From Geodermatophilus sp. TF02-6 (GTDB lineage: Bacteria > Actinomycetota > Actinomycetes > Mycobacteriales > Geodermatophilaceae): a DNA stretch of 64,000 bases. The stretch is from positions 186,001 through 250,000 of the forward strand of contig NZ_QOHF01000003.1 of NCBI RefSeq assembly GCF_003319115.1. The letters are read 5' to 3'. This document shows, piece by piece, positions 23,075 through 32,791 of the stretch. The notes under the pieces were generated by a model, which saw only the letters and a list, made by a program, of their open reading frames with translations, made no database searches and was not told the DNA's origin. A program made the translations under genes and the position numbers. How positions within the stretch are numbered: the first letter of the stretch is position 1; each line of letters begins with the position of its first letter.

Positions 23075-24779
23075 GTGCCGGGAACTGGTCGTCGCGCCAC
23101 TCGCCCGGCCGTGGCCGGGCGCCGGCCTGCTCCTCCTCGCGGCCGCGCAGCTCGACCCGGCGGATCTTCCCGGAGATCGTCTTGGGCAGCTCGGCGAACT
23201 CGATGCGGCGCACCCGCTGGAACGGTGCCAGGTGCTCGCGGGCGTAGCGCAGGATGTCCTGCGCGGTCTCCTCGGTCGGCTCGAACCCGGGCGCCAGGGC
23301 GACGTAGGCCTTCGGCACGGCCAGGCGCACCGGGTCGGGCGCCGGGACGACGGCGGCCTCGGCCACCGCCGGGTGCTCGATGAGCACCGACTCCAGCTCG
23401 AACGGGCTGATCTTGTAGTCCGACGCCTTGAAGACGTCGTCGGTGCGTCCCACGTAGGTGATGTACCCGTCGGTGTCCCGCCCGGCGATGTCGCCGGTGT
23501 GGTAGTAGCCGCCGGCCATCGCCTCGGCGGTGCGCTCCGGGTCGTCCTGGTAGCCGGTCATCAGCGGCAACGGCCTCCCCGACCCACCCGACGCCGAGAG
23601 GTCCAGGCAGATCTCGCCCTCGCCGGGTCCGTCGACCCGCTCCCCGGTCAGCGGGTCGACGAGCACCACGGGGACGCCGGGCAGCGGCCGCCCCATCGAG
23701 CCGGGCCGGACCTCGCAGTCGGGCGGGTTGCCGATCTGCGCGGTGGTCTCGGTCTGGCCGTAGCCGTCCCGGACGGTCAGCCCCCACGCCCGCCGGACCT
23801 GCTCGACCACCTCGGGGTTGAGCGGCTCACCGGCGCCGACCACCTCGCGCAGCGCGCCGGGGCCGCCGGAGAGGTCGCTGGTGAGGAGCATGCGCCACAC
23901 CGTCGGCGGAGCGCAGAACGAGGTCACCCCGTGCTCGCGGATGCGCTGCAGCAGGACGCCCGGGTCCAGCCGGGTGTAGGCGTGCAGGAAGACGGTCGCC
24001 TCGGCGATCCACGGCGCGAAGAAGCAGGACCAGGCGTGCTTGGCCCAACCGGGCGAGGAGACGTTGAGGTGCACGTCGCCCGGGCGCAGGCCCAGCCAGT
24101 ACATCGTCGACAGGTGCCCGACCGGGTAGGAGACCTGGGTGTGCTCGACCAGCTTGGGCCGCGAGGTCGTGCCCGAGGTGAAGTAGAGCAGCAGCGGGTC
24201 GCCCGGCGCGGTGCCCGGGTGCGCGGCCGGCCCGGCGTCGAGCGTGTCGGCGTCGTGCAGGTCGGCCCACCCGTCGGCCGGGCCGACGCTGATCCGGGTG
24301 TAGTCGCCGGGGACGTCGGTGAACTTGCCGGTGTCGGCGGGCGCGCAGACCACGTGCCGGCCCCGGCCCCGGGCCACCCGGTCGGCGAGGTCGGCCGGGC
24401 CGAGGGCGGTGGTCGTCGGCATGATCACCGCGCCCAGCTTCGTGATCGCCAGCATCGACTCCCACAGCTCGACCTGGTTGCCGAGCATGAGCAGCACCCG
24501 GTCACCCCGGCGCACGCCCTGCCCGGCGAGCCAGGCCGCGACCCGGTCGGAGCGGCGGGCCATCTCGTCGAAGGTCCGCGTGGTGACCGCGCCGTCCTCG
24601 TCGGCGAGCACCAGCGCCGGCCGGTCGTTGCCCCGGGCCACGGCGTCGAACCAGTCGACCGCCCAGTTGAAGCTCCTCCCCAGGTCGGGCCAGCCGAACT
24701 CGGCCACCGCGCGGTCGGGCTGCCCGCGCAGGGCGAGCAGCTGGTCACGGGCGGCCCGGAAGGCGTCGGTCGCGCTCAT
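23064..24779 (-). CDS. AMP-binding acyl-CoA synthetase
   Basis: 571-residue adenylate-forming enzyme that activates a carboxylic acid to its CoA thioester with ATP. Core motifs: P-loop 'LLYFTSGTTSRPKLVEHT', 'DGYGQTETT', 'YYHTGDIAGRDTDGYITYVG', hinge 'RTDDVFKASDYKISPFELE', and catalytic lysine region 'LPKTISGKIRR'. The pattern resembles short or medium-chain and aryl acyl-CoA synthetases of the acetyl/benzoate-CoA ligase branch. ATG 24779 overlaps the upstream membrane-protein stop (ATGA). Lying downstream of an amine oxidase, it may activate the acid obtained from the deaminated amine; no aldehyde dehydrogenase gene is present locally, so this is inference. Confidence 0.9.
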   Translation of the reverse strand: MSATDAFRAARDQLLALRGQPDRAVAEFGWPDLGRSFNWAVDWFDAVARGNDRPALVLADEDGAVTTRTFDEMARRSDRVAAWLAGQGVRRGDRVLLMLGNQVELWESMLAITKLGAVIMPTTTALGPADLADRVARGRGRHVVCAPADTGKFTDVPGDYTRISVGPADGWADLHDADTLDAGPAAHPGTAPGDPLLLYFTSGTTSRPKLVEHTQVSYPVGHLSTMYWLGLRPGDVHLNVSSPGWAKHAWSCFFAPWIAEATVFLHAYTRLDPGVLLQRIREHGVTSFCAPPTVWRMLLTSDLSGGPGALREVVGAGEPLNPEVVEQVRRAWGLTVRDGYGQTETTAQIGNPPDCEVRPGSMGRPLPGVPVVLVDPLTGERVDGPGEGEICLDLSASGGSGRPLPLMTGYQDDPERTAEAMAGGYYHTGDIAGRDTDGYITYVGRTDDVFKASDYKISPFELESVLIEHPAVAEAAVVPAPDPVRLAVPKAYVALAPGFEPTEETAQDILRYAREHLAPFQRVRRIEFAELPKTISGKIRRVELRGREEEQAGARPRPGEWRDDQFPALRS

Positions 24780-25159
24780 GGCCCGGCAGTCTGCTCCGCC
24801 TCGGCGCCGCACGGGCGGCCGGCCGCCGTCCGGACGGCGCCGGTGAGCACGACCAGCCCGAGCAGCAGGGACGCCGTGACCAGGACCAGCCCCGGCCACG
24901 GCACCGTCCCGTGCCCGGCAGAGCTCGTCGTCGGCGCGTGGACGGCCAGCATGCCCAGGTCGAGCAGCACGGTGGTGGCCCACACCGACCGGGACGGCGC
25001 GCGCCACAGGTGCCAGGCGCAGGGCAGGCAGGCCAGCGCCATGCCGGCCGCGGCCAGGGACCCGAGCGAGGCGGCGTGCAGCGACGCCACGTGCACCGCC
25101 GCCGACCCGAGCGCGAGCGCCGCCGCGACCCGACCGGCCGCTCCCTCCCAGGTGATCAT
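24776..25159 (-). CDS. Small integral membrane protein, unknown
   Basis: 127-residue protein with four predicted membrane spans and no recognised family motif. Hydrophobic segments are near residues 10-30, 33-50, 60-75 and 88-108, and the last 18 residues are hydrophilic. ATG 25159 lies inside the left arm of a 15-bp inverted repeat; the start codon is part of ATGATCAC. Its stop overlaps the acyl-CoA synthetase start, so the two are coupled. A transport or redox-support role is possible, but no residues suggest which. Confidence 0.7.
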   Translation of the reverse strand: MITWEGAAGRVAAALALGSAAVHVASLHAASLGSLAAAGMALACLPCAWHLWRAPSRSVWATTVLLDLGMLAVHAPTTSSAGHGTVPWPGLVLVTASLLLGLVVLTGAVRTAAGRPCGAEAEQTAGP

Positions 25160-25221
25160 GGGGTTGGTGCACGGGACACGGGGCGACACGCCGCGGCGGC
25201 CGGCCACAACCCCATGATCAC
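25152..25221. repeat. 15-bp perfect inverted repeat upstream of the small membrane gene
   Basis: GTGATCATGGGGTTG (25152-25166) is matched by its exact complement at 25207-25221; two more pairs form with a one-base bulge. The left arm contains the start codon of the minus-strand gene. It separates the amine oxidase (stop at 25249) from the membrane gene and may terminate or attenuate readthrough. Confidence 0.88.
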
Positions 25222-25248
25222 GGCCGGAGGAGCGGCCGGAGGTCGTCG

Positions 25249-27165
25249 TCACGCCTCGTGCGAGGCGCAGTGCGCCGAGGCCGACCGGGGCACCCCCAGC
25301 GCCGGGTTGCGGTCGAAGAAGCCGACCGGCTTGAGGGTGAAGCCGGCGTAGTCGGTCGGCATGACCGGCCAGTCCTCCGGGCGCGGGAAGTGGGTGAGCC
25401 CGAAGGTGTGCCAGAGCACGACGTCGGCGTCCTCCAGCGGCGCGTCGTCGGCGACGAACGACGGCAGGCCGCCGGAGCCCGGGTGCTGGTTGACGAAGTC
25501 GCCGGCCGGATACCGCTCGGCCGGGTCGTACTCGCTGACCCACAGGCTCTTGGTGGCGAAGGTCGCCCGCTGGTGGATCGAGGACTCCTCGTCGGCCAGC
25601 ATCAGCGGCAGGTTCTCCGGGTGCAGCGCGTAGCCGACCGGCTGGCCCAACCGGTTGGTCCGCGACGGGTTGACCACGTGCCAGGTCCGCCCGACCGTGC
25701 CGTCGGTGACCCGCTGGGCCTCGGACTCGCGGGTCAGCGGGGTCAGCCGGCGGCGGAAGGAGTTTCCGTAGGGATTGGTGTCGCTGACCGGCTCCCGGAC
25801 GGCGTCCACCTCGTAGACGGTGTTGCGCTGCCCGTCCACGGCCATGTCCAGCCGCGCCGAGAACAGGTGCTGGTGGAACGGCGCCCCCAGCCCGGGGGCG
25901 ACCTCCGTGGCGTAGGGGTGCTCGTCGCCGCGGTAGGAGGAGGTGAACACGATCCCGGTGGCCTTGGACTCCAGCTGGATGGTGCCGTCGGTGTAGAGGT
26001 ACCAGTAGAAGCCGTAGTCGTAGTTGCCGATCGTGGTGAAGAAGCTGATCACCAGCCGGCGCGAGCGGCGGGTCTCGGCCATCCCGTTGAACAGGTCGGT
26101 GTGCTTCCAGCCGACGCCGTAGTCCTCCTCGTGCAGGCAGATGGCGTTGCGGATCACCTTCGGCGCGCCCTCCTCGTCGGCGATGGTGGCGTCGAAGTAG
26201 TGGATCTCGCCGAGGCAGTCGCAGCCGAGCTCGAGGGAGTTGCTGTAGCGGGCGAACAGGTACTCGCCGGTGTCGAAGTAGTTCTGCCAGAAGCGCACCG
26301 GTGAGGGGTCGGCGTAGGGCACGACCATCTCGGCGATCGACGCCCGGTAGACCACCGACCGGCCGTCGATGGACAGCTGGTGCAGGGTCAGCCCCTCGCG
26401 GACGTCGAACCCGACCCGGAACTCCCACCCGGCCCAGCGGACGACGTCGTCCTCCACGGTGAAGCTCGGCCCCTCGGGCTGGGTGATCTCGATCGGCTTG
26501 AGGTCGCGGGTCGGCGCCGGGTGGGCGTCGGAGTCCCACTCGCCGCGCTCGGCGGGCACCGGCAGGTCGAAGTGGTCGTGCACCGCGGTGGTCACCCCGC
26601 GGGTGATGTCGACGTAGGCGACCACGCCGTCCACCGGGTGGGCCCACGGCAGGTCGGCCGGGTCGGACTGGGCGAAGCCGAGCACCCGCACGACGCGGTG
26701 GCCGTACTCGTCGGGGAAGTAGGAGCCGGCCGAGAGGGGGACGGCGCGCACGTCGGCGACGTCCAGGCCGCGCTTGGCCATGGCGGCGACCCAGCGCTCG
26801 TCCTGCGCCAGGATCGGCTCGATCGCCTCGAACTCGGCGTCCAGGATCGGCACCTGCCCGTCGGCGGCGGCGTCGAGGGCGACGTCGCGGACGACGGACC
26901 GCTGGGTCACCGACACGGTGAGGTCGCGGCCGTCGCCGGTGGCCCGGTCCAGCAGCAGCACCCGCAGCCGGCGCTCGATCGGCTGCTCGGGTGTCCAGTC
27001 GAGGACGTCGCGCTTGTGCGGCTCGTCGAGGCCGACGTAGACGAACTTGGTGTTCTCGCCGAGGAGCCCGGCGGCCTCGACCACCTCGCGGGCGGCGGTG
27101 ATCTCCTCAGGCGTCAGCCGGGACAGCGGGTGGGTGGCGGTGGACTGGGCAGCGGTGAGGGTCAT
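25249..27165 (-). CDS. Copper-containing primary-amine oxidase
   Basis: 638-residue copper/topaquinone amine oxidase, which oxidises primary amines to aldehydes with release of ammonia and hydrogen peroxide. Catalytic features are complete: the self-modified topaquinone tyrosine is Tyr382 in 'TIGNYDYGF', catalytic base Asp298 in 'NYFDTGEYLF', and copper ligands His431, His433 ('HQH') and His592 ('THFPRPEDWPVMP'). There is no signal peptide, so it is cytoplasmic, as in Arthrobacter enzymes. The start has GAGGAGA 6 nt upstream. It lies 12 bp after an APC permease in the same operon, and a GlnR-like operator sits at the operon's promoter. Preferred amine (tyramine, phenethylamine, histamine) is not readable. 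Confidence 0.97.
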   Translation of the reverse strand: MTLTAAQSTATHPLSRLTPEEITAAREVVEAAGLLGENTKFVYVGLDEPHKRDVLDWTPEQPIERRLRVLLLDRATGDGRDLTVSVTQRSVVRDVALDAAADGQVPILDAEFEAIEPILAQDERWVAAMAKRGLDVADVRAVPLSAGSYFPDEYGHRVVRVLGFAQSDPADLPWAHPVDGVVAYVDITRGVTTAVHDHFDLPVPAERGEWDSDAHPAPTRDLKPIEITQPEGPSFTVEDDVVRWAGWEFRVGFDVREGLTLHQLSIDGRSVVYRASIAEMVVPYADPSPVRFWQNYFDTGEYLFARYSNSLELGCDCLGEIHYFDATIADEEGAPKVIRNAICLHEEDYGVGWKHTDLFNGMAETRRSRRLVISFFTTIGNYDYGFYWYLYTDGTIQLESKATGIVFTSSYRGDEHPYATEVAPGLGAPFHQHLFSARLDMAVDGQRNTVYEVDAVREPVSDTNPYGNSFRRRLTPLTRESEAQRVTDGTVGRTWHVVNPSRTNRLGQPVGYALHPENLPLMLADEESSIHQRATFATKSLWVSEYDPAERYPAGDFVNQHPGSGGLPSFVADDAPLEDADVVLWHTFGLTHFPRPEDWPVMPTDYAGFTLKPVGFFDRNPALGVPRSASAHCASHEA

Positions 27166-27177
27166 GTCGATCTCTCC

Positions 27178-28674
27178 TCAGATCAGCGGTGCGTTGTCGG
27201 CCGGGGAGGCCGTGGTGAGGTCGCGGGCGGCGTTCGGGCGTGCCGCGGCGACGAGCCAGCCGGCGGCCAGCGCGACGGCGAGCAGCACGCCGGCGCCGAC
27301 GCCGAGCGGTGTGGAGCCGCCCATCAGCAGCGGCAGGTTGTCGACGAGCAGGAGGAGGATCGCGGCCAGCCCGAGCAGGCCCAGGGCGGGCGCGATCAAC
27401 GAGTGCCAGGGCCGCCGGTCGAGCCCGGTGCGGCGGAAGAAGACGATCACCGCGAGGCAGGCCAGCAGCATGAGGACGACGATGCCGACGCTGGCGATGC
27501 CGGCCAGCCAGGTGAAGACCTCCAGCACCGGGTCCAGCCCGGCGAGGGCGCAGACGGCCATCAGCGCCACGCCGATCGCCGTCGTCACCAGGGAGGCGAC
27601 GTGCGGCGAGGCGTGCCGGGCGTGGCTGTGGCCGCAGGCGACCGGCAGCACGCCGGTGTTGCCCAGGGAGAACACGTAGCGGGCCAGCACGTTGTGGAAG
27701 GCCAGGATCGCGGCGAACAGGCTGGTCACGAAGAGCACCTGCATGACGTCGGCGGCGACCGCCCCGACGTACCGGTGGGCGGTCGTGATCACGATCCCGC
27801 CGGGGTCGGCGGCGGCCTCCTCGACGATGCGGCTGTCGCCCCATGCACTCACGATGGCCCATGCCGACACCGTGTAGAAGACCCCGATGATGACCAGCGC
27901 GGCGTAGGTCGCCCGCGGGATGGTGCGTTCGGGGTCGCGGGCCTCGTCGCGGAAGATGGCGGTCGCCTCGAAGCCGATGAACCCGGCGATGGCGAACATC
28001 AGCCCGATGCCGGGGGCGCCGGAGAGCACGTCGCCCGGGGTGACCAGCGCCGAGGACAGCCCCTCCTGGCCACCGCCCCGGCCGATCACCGCGGTGTCCA
28101 TCACCAGCACGATGCCGACCTCGGCGACCAGCAGGACGGCGAGCACCCGGCTGGACAGCTCGATGTGCCGGTAGCCGAGCACTCCGGTGACGGCCAGCAC
28201 CAGCGCGGTCCACAGCCACCAGGGCAGGGCCGGCCCGCCGTGGCCGGCCACCAGGTCGCCGATCAGGTAGCCGATGTAGCCGTAGACGGCGCCCTGCACG
28301 GCGATGTAGCTGATCAGCGCCACGAGGGCGCTGCCCAGGCCGGCGCCGCGGCCCAGCCCGGTGCCGATGTAGGAGTAGAAGGCCCCGGCGTTGGGGACGT
28401 GGCGGGTCATCGCGGTGAACCCGACGGCGAAGAACAGCAGCACGACGGCGGCGGCGACGTACATGGCCGGGTAGCCCGCGCCGTTGCCCGCGGCGATGCC
28501 GATGGGCACCGAGCCGGCGATGACCGTCAGCGGCGCCGCGGCGGCGACCACCATGAAGACGATGCCGGCGGGGCCGAGGGTGCCGTGCAGACGGCGCTCG
28601 GGTGCGGCCGGGCCGCCGGGGTCCCGGGCGGCCGGGCCGCCGGAGGTGGGTGGCGGGTCGGAGACGGTGGCCAT
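27178..28674 (-). CDS. APC-superfamily permease, probably an amine or amino-acid importer
   Basis: 498-residue transporter with about 12 membrane spans. The first span carries 'MVVAAAAPLTVIAGSVPIGI', the APC helix-1 substrate motif region, and 'GAFYSYIGTGLGRG' in span 3 and 'GFIGFEATAIFRDEARDPERT' in span 6 are family signatures. ATG 28674 is preferred because GGAGGTG lies 5 nt upstream and a short polar N-terminus then precedes the first span. It is first in an operon with the amine oxidase, so uptake of primary amines is the natural inference. The four-half-site GlnR-like operator lies 83-120 bp upstream. Confidence 0.9.
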   Translation of the reverse strand: MATVSDPPPTSGGPAARDPGGPAAPERRLHGTLGPAGIVFMVVAAAAPLTVIAGSVPIGIAAGNGAGYPAMYVAAAVVLLFFAVGFTAMTRHVPNAGAFYSYIGTGLGRGAGLGSALVALISYIAVQGAVYGYIGYLIGDLVAGHGGPALPWWLWTALVLAVTGVLGYRHIELSSRVLAVLLVAEVGIVLVMDTAVIGRGGGQEGLSSALVTPGDVLSGAPGIGLMFAIAGFIGFEATAIFRDEARDPERTIPRATYAALVIIGVFYTVSAWAIVSAWGDSRIVEEAAADPGGIVITTAHRYVGAVAADVMQVLFVTSLFAAILAFHNVLARYVFSLGNTGVLPVACGHSHARHASPHVASLVTTAIGVALMAVCALAGLDPVLEVFTWLAGIASVGIVVLMLLACLAVIVFFRRTGLDRRPWHSLIAPALGLLGLAAILLLLVDNLPLLMGGSTPLGVGAGVLLAVALAAGWLVAAARPNAARDLTTASPADNAPLI

Positions 28675-28756
28675 GCGCACCTCCGGAGGTCGGCAGCCCG
28701 GTGCTGCCGGGGCGAGGACGACGCAATACACCTTGGTCTCCGGAGCGGCGGATGCG

Positions 28757-28794
28757 GTCACACCGTCGTAACACCGTCGAAACATCTGCGTAAC
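28757..28794. promoter_or_regulatory. Four-half-site GlnR-like operator between divergent permease operons
   Basis: GTCAC, GTAAC, GAAAC and GTAAC start at 28757, 28768, 28779 and 28790, exactly 11 bp apart, each separated by six bases. This is the spacing of actinobacterial GlnR a/b boxes (GTnAC-n6-GnAAC, tandem). It lies between the amine permease/oxidase operon (start 28674, minus) and the second permease/IclR operon (start 28901, plus) and could serve both. GlnR itself is not in the window. Confidence 0.7.
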
Positions 28795-28900
28795 CCCGAA
28801 TGGGAGGCCGGTTCCACTTTTCTCATTCGGGAGGTGCCTCGCCGACGCCGGGGCTGGTTACGCTCCCCGACCAGCGAGGCCGAGGAAGGGCTGGTGGGCG

Positions 28901-30388
28901 ATGGGGCGGGGATCCCGGGCCGCCTCCCGGCCGACCCCGGCCGGCCCGCTGCCCGTCTCTTCGCCGGTGACCGGGCTGCGGCCCCGACGGCTGAGCTTCC
29001 CCGAGGTCCTGGCCCAGTCGGTCTCCGCGCTCGCACCCTCGGCGGCGATGGTGACCGTGCCCTCCATCGTGCTGGTCACCTCCGGCGCGGCGACCCTGCC
29101 GGCGCTCGCCGCGGCGACGGCACTCGTCCTGCTCGTCGGCTGGTGCCTGACCCAGTTCGGCCGGCGGATGGCCGCCGTCGGCGGCACCTACAGCTACACC
29201 GCCAAGGGCCTGGGGCCCGTGGGCGCGCTCGTCGGCGGCTGGGGCCTGCTCGTGGGCTACGCCGCGGTGGCCACGGCCGCGCTGGTCGGGGCGGCGGTCT
29301 ACCTGTCCGGGGTGCTCGGGCTGCGGCCCTCCCCGCTGGTCGTCGCCGGGCTGGGCGCGCTGCTGGGAGCGGCGGCCGCGTTCTGCACCGTCCGCGGCAT
29401 CCAGCTGTCGGCACGGGTCGCGCTGGCCCTCGAGGTCGTCTCCATCGGCGTGGTGCTGGCCGTGCTCGGCGTGCTCCTGCTGGTCCCCCGCGGCGGGCCG
29501 GGCGGCGCGGGGGCCGTGGTGGACGGCGGGGCTGCGTGGGGCGCGGTCGCCGTGGGGGTCGTGCTCGGCGTGACCGCGTTCATGGGCTTCGAGAGCGCGG
29601 CGACCCTCGGCGTCGAGGCCCGCCGGCCGCTGGTCGCCGTCCCCCGGGCGGTGCTGTGGACGCCGGCGGTGGCCGGGGTGCTGCTCGTCGCGGCCGCCGC
29701 GGCGCAGGTGGTGCTCCTGCGGGCCGCGCCGCTGGACGTGCTCACCAGTCCCGTGCCGGTGGCCGAGCTGGCCGACCGGCAGGGCCTGGGCCTGCTGCGC
29801 CGGGTGCTGGACGTCGGCATCGCGGCGTCCTTCCTCGCCTGCGTCACCGGCTCGGCCAACGCGCTGGGGAGGGTGCTGTTCTGCATGGGTCGGGAGGGGG
29901 TGCTCCCGTCCGCGCTGGGGCGCACCCATCCCCGCTTCCAGACCCCGCACGTGGCGCTGGCCGTCGTCCTGCCGGCGGTGGTCGGCGTGCCGGTGGTCGC
30001 GCTGGCCGCCGGCGGTGCGCCGCGGACGGTGCTGACCGCCGCGCTCACCGTCTCGGCGCTCGGCTACGTCGTCGCCTACGTGCTGGCCTGTCTGGCGATG
30101 CCGGTCCTCCTCCACCGGATCGGTGAGCTGACCGCGCTCCCGGCGGTCGGCGGCCTGGTCGCCGGGGTCGGCGGGCTGCTGGTGCTGCTCGGCGCGCTGG
30201 CCGGTGCCGCCTGGTCGGGACGGGGCGTCGTCGTGGCGGTCTTCCTCGCCGCGATGGCGCCGGGGCTGGCGTGGGCGGCCTGGCTGCGGCGGCGGGCACC
30301 CGACCGGCTGGCCGCGGTCGGGGTCTACGACCAGGCCACGGCCAGCAGCGTGCTCCCCGGCAGCCTGCCGACCCGGCCGCGCCGATGA
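28901..30388 (+). CDS. Second APC-superfamily permease
   Basis: 495-residue transporter with about 12 spans, diverged from the one on the opposite strand. Span 1 includes 'QSVSALAPSAAMVTVPSIVL', span 3 has 'GGTYSYTAKGLGPVGALV', and span 6 has 'TAFMGFESAATLGVEARRP', the APC helix-6 signature. ATG 28901 is followed by a 30-residue polar leader. Its stop overlaps the IclR start (ATGA). Divergent arrangement with an amine permease and a shared nitrogen-type operator suggests uptake of another nitrogen compound. Substrate unknown. Confidence 0.88.
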   Translation: MGRGSRAASRPTPAGPLPVSSPVTGLRPRRLSFPEVLAQSVSALAPSAAMVTVPSIVLVTSGAATLPALAAATALVLLVGWCLTQFGRRMAAVGGTYSYTAKGLGPVGALVGGWGLLVGYAAVATAALVGAAVYLSGVLGLRPSPLVVAGLGALLGAAAAFCTVRGIQLSARVALALEVVSIGVVLAVLGVLLLVPRGGPGGAGAVVDGGAAWGAVAVGVVLGVTAFMGFESAATLGVEARRPLVAVPRAVLWTPAVAGVLLVAAAAAQVVLLRAAPLDVLTSPVPVAELADRQGLGLLRRVLDVGIAASFLACVTGSANALGRVLFCMGREGVLPSALGRTHPRFQTPHVALAVVLPAVVGVPVVALAAGGAPRTVLTAALTVSALGYVVAYVLACLAMPVLLHRIGELTALPAVGGLVAGVGGLLVLLGALAGAAWSGRGVVVAVFLAAMAPGLAWAAWLRRRAPDRLAAVGVYDQATASSVLPGSLPTRPRR

Positions 30389-31140
30389 GCCCGGTGGTCG
30401 ACCGCGGACTCACCGGCCGCCAGCCCAAGGCGGTGCAGAGCGCGCTGGCCATCCTGGAGGCGGTGGCCCGCGCCGGCGCCGGGGTCACCGCCAAGGAGGT
30501 CGCCGAGGACGTCGGCCTGCCGCCGGCGACGGCCTACCGGCTGCTCAACCTGCTGGTGGGCGAGGAGTACCTCGTCCGGCTGCCCGACCTGCACGGGTTC
30601 GCCCTGGGCCGGAAGGTCGCCGGACTGTCCCGGGGCACCGGCCCGCCCCCGGTCTGCACGGCGGCGCGCGAGGTGCTCGCCGACTTGCGCCGGCGGGTGC
30701 GCTTCGGGGTGCACCTGGTGCTGTACTCCGGGCCGGTGCTGCGCTGCGCGGACGTCGACCCCGACCACCCGCTGCGCTCCCCGGAGGCGGTGGAGCGACA
30801 CCTGCACGCCACCGCGGTGGGCAAGCTGCTGCTGGCCGAGCAACCGGACTGGCGGGAGGTCGTCCACCCCCACCGGCTGCACGCGCTCACCGCGCGCACC
30901 GTGACCCGCCCGGCCGAGCTGGACGCCGAGCTGCGCCGGGTCGCCGAGCGCGACGTGGCCCTGCAGGCCGGGCAGCTGCACGAGGGCGTCTCCTGCGCCG
31001 CGGTGCCGGTGCGCGCGCCCTCCGGCGTCCTCGTCGCGGCGATCGCGGTCACCGCACCGGGGGAGGACGAGTCCGTGGTCGGCGCCCGCACCGCGGATGC
31101 CGTGGACTCCGCGCGGCGCCTGGGCCCGTTGCTGGGCTGA
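30385..31140 (+). CDS. IclR-family transcriptional regulator
   Basis: 251-residue regulator. The N-terminal winged helix (residues about 12-70) reads 'AVQSALAILEAVARAG' then 'KEVAEDVGLPPATAYRLL', the IclR HTH signature. The C-terminal effector domain (about 85-245) contains 'HATAVGKLLLAEQP' and 'EGVSCAAVPVRAPSG', both typical. It is translationally coupled to the permease gene, so it probably responds to that transporter's substrate and controls one or both neighbouring operons. Confidence 0.93.
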   Translation: MSPVVDRGLTGRQPKAVQSALAILEAVARAGAGVTAKEVAEDVGLPPATAYRLLNLLVGEEYLVRLPDLHGFALGRKVAGLSRGTGPPPVCTAAREVLADLRRRVRFGVHLVLYSGPVLRCADVDPDHPLRSPEAVERHLHATAVGKLLLAEQPDWREVVHPHRLHALTARTVTRPAELDAELRRVAERDVALQAGQLHEGVSCAAVPVRAPSGVLVAAIAVTAPGEDESVVGARTADAVDSARRLGPLLG

Positions 31141-31349
31141 CGGTGCCGCCGTGCCGGGCGCGCCGACGTCTGCGCCCCGCCGCTCCACGCGCCTGCCGTA
31201 CCGAGCCTCTCCCACGCGGAACCGGATACGGCGCCTCCTCGGCCACTGCGCTCCGCTTCCGGACGCCGACCGTGCGTGAGCGGCATCACGGCGACAATGC
31301 ACATGACGTCTCGTAGCGTTTTGGCTGCGCTCAGCAAAGGAGAGCGCGG

Positions 31350-32648
<1,299 letters not shown>

Positions 32649-32722
32649 GCCACCCGGGACACGACCGCCGACTCCGCGGCACACCGGGAGTCCTGACGGC
32701 CTGGTCCCGGCTCGTCACACGT

Positions 32723-32764
32723 GCGAGCGACCCCCTGCCCGCGGACGGGCAGGGGGTCGCTCGC
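32723..32764. terminator. Strong hairpin terminator after the Rpf gene
   Basis: A perfect 19-bp stem (32723-32741 with 32746-32764) closes a 4-nt CGGA loop, 75 bp after the stop. There is no T-run, which is usual for GC-rich actinobacterial terminators. Confidence 0.85.
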
Positions 32765-32791
32765 GTACCGACGGTGCACCCGGCCCCACCC

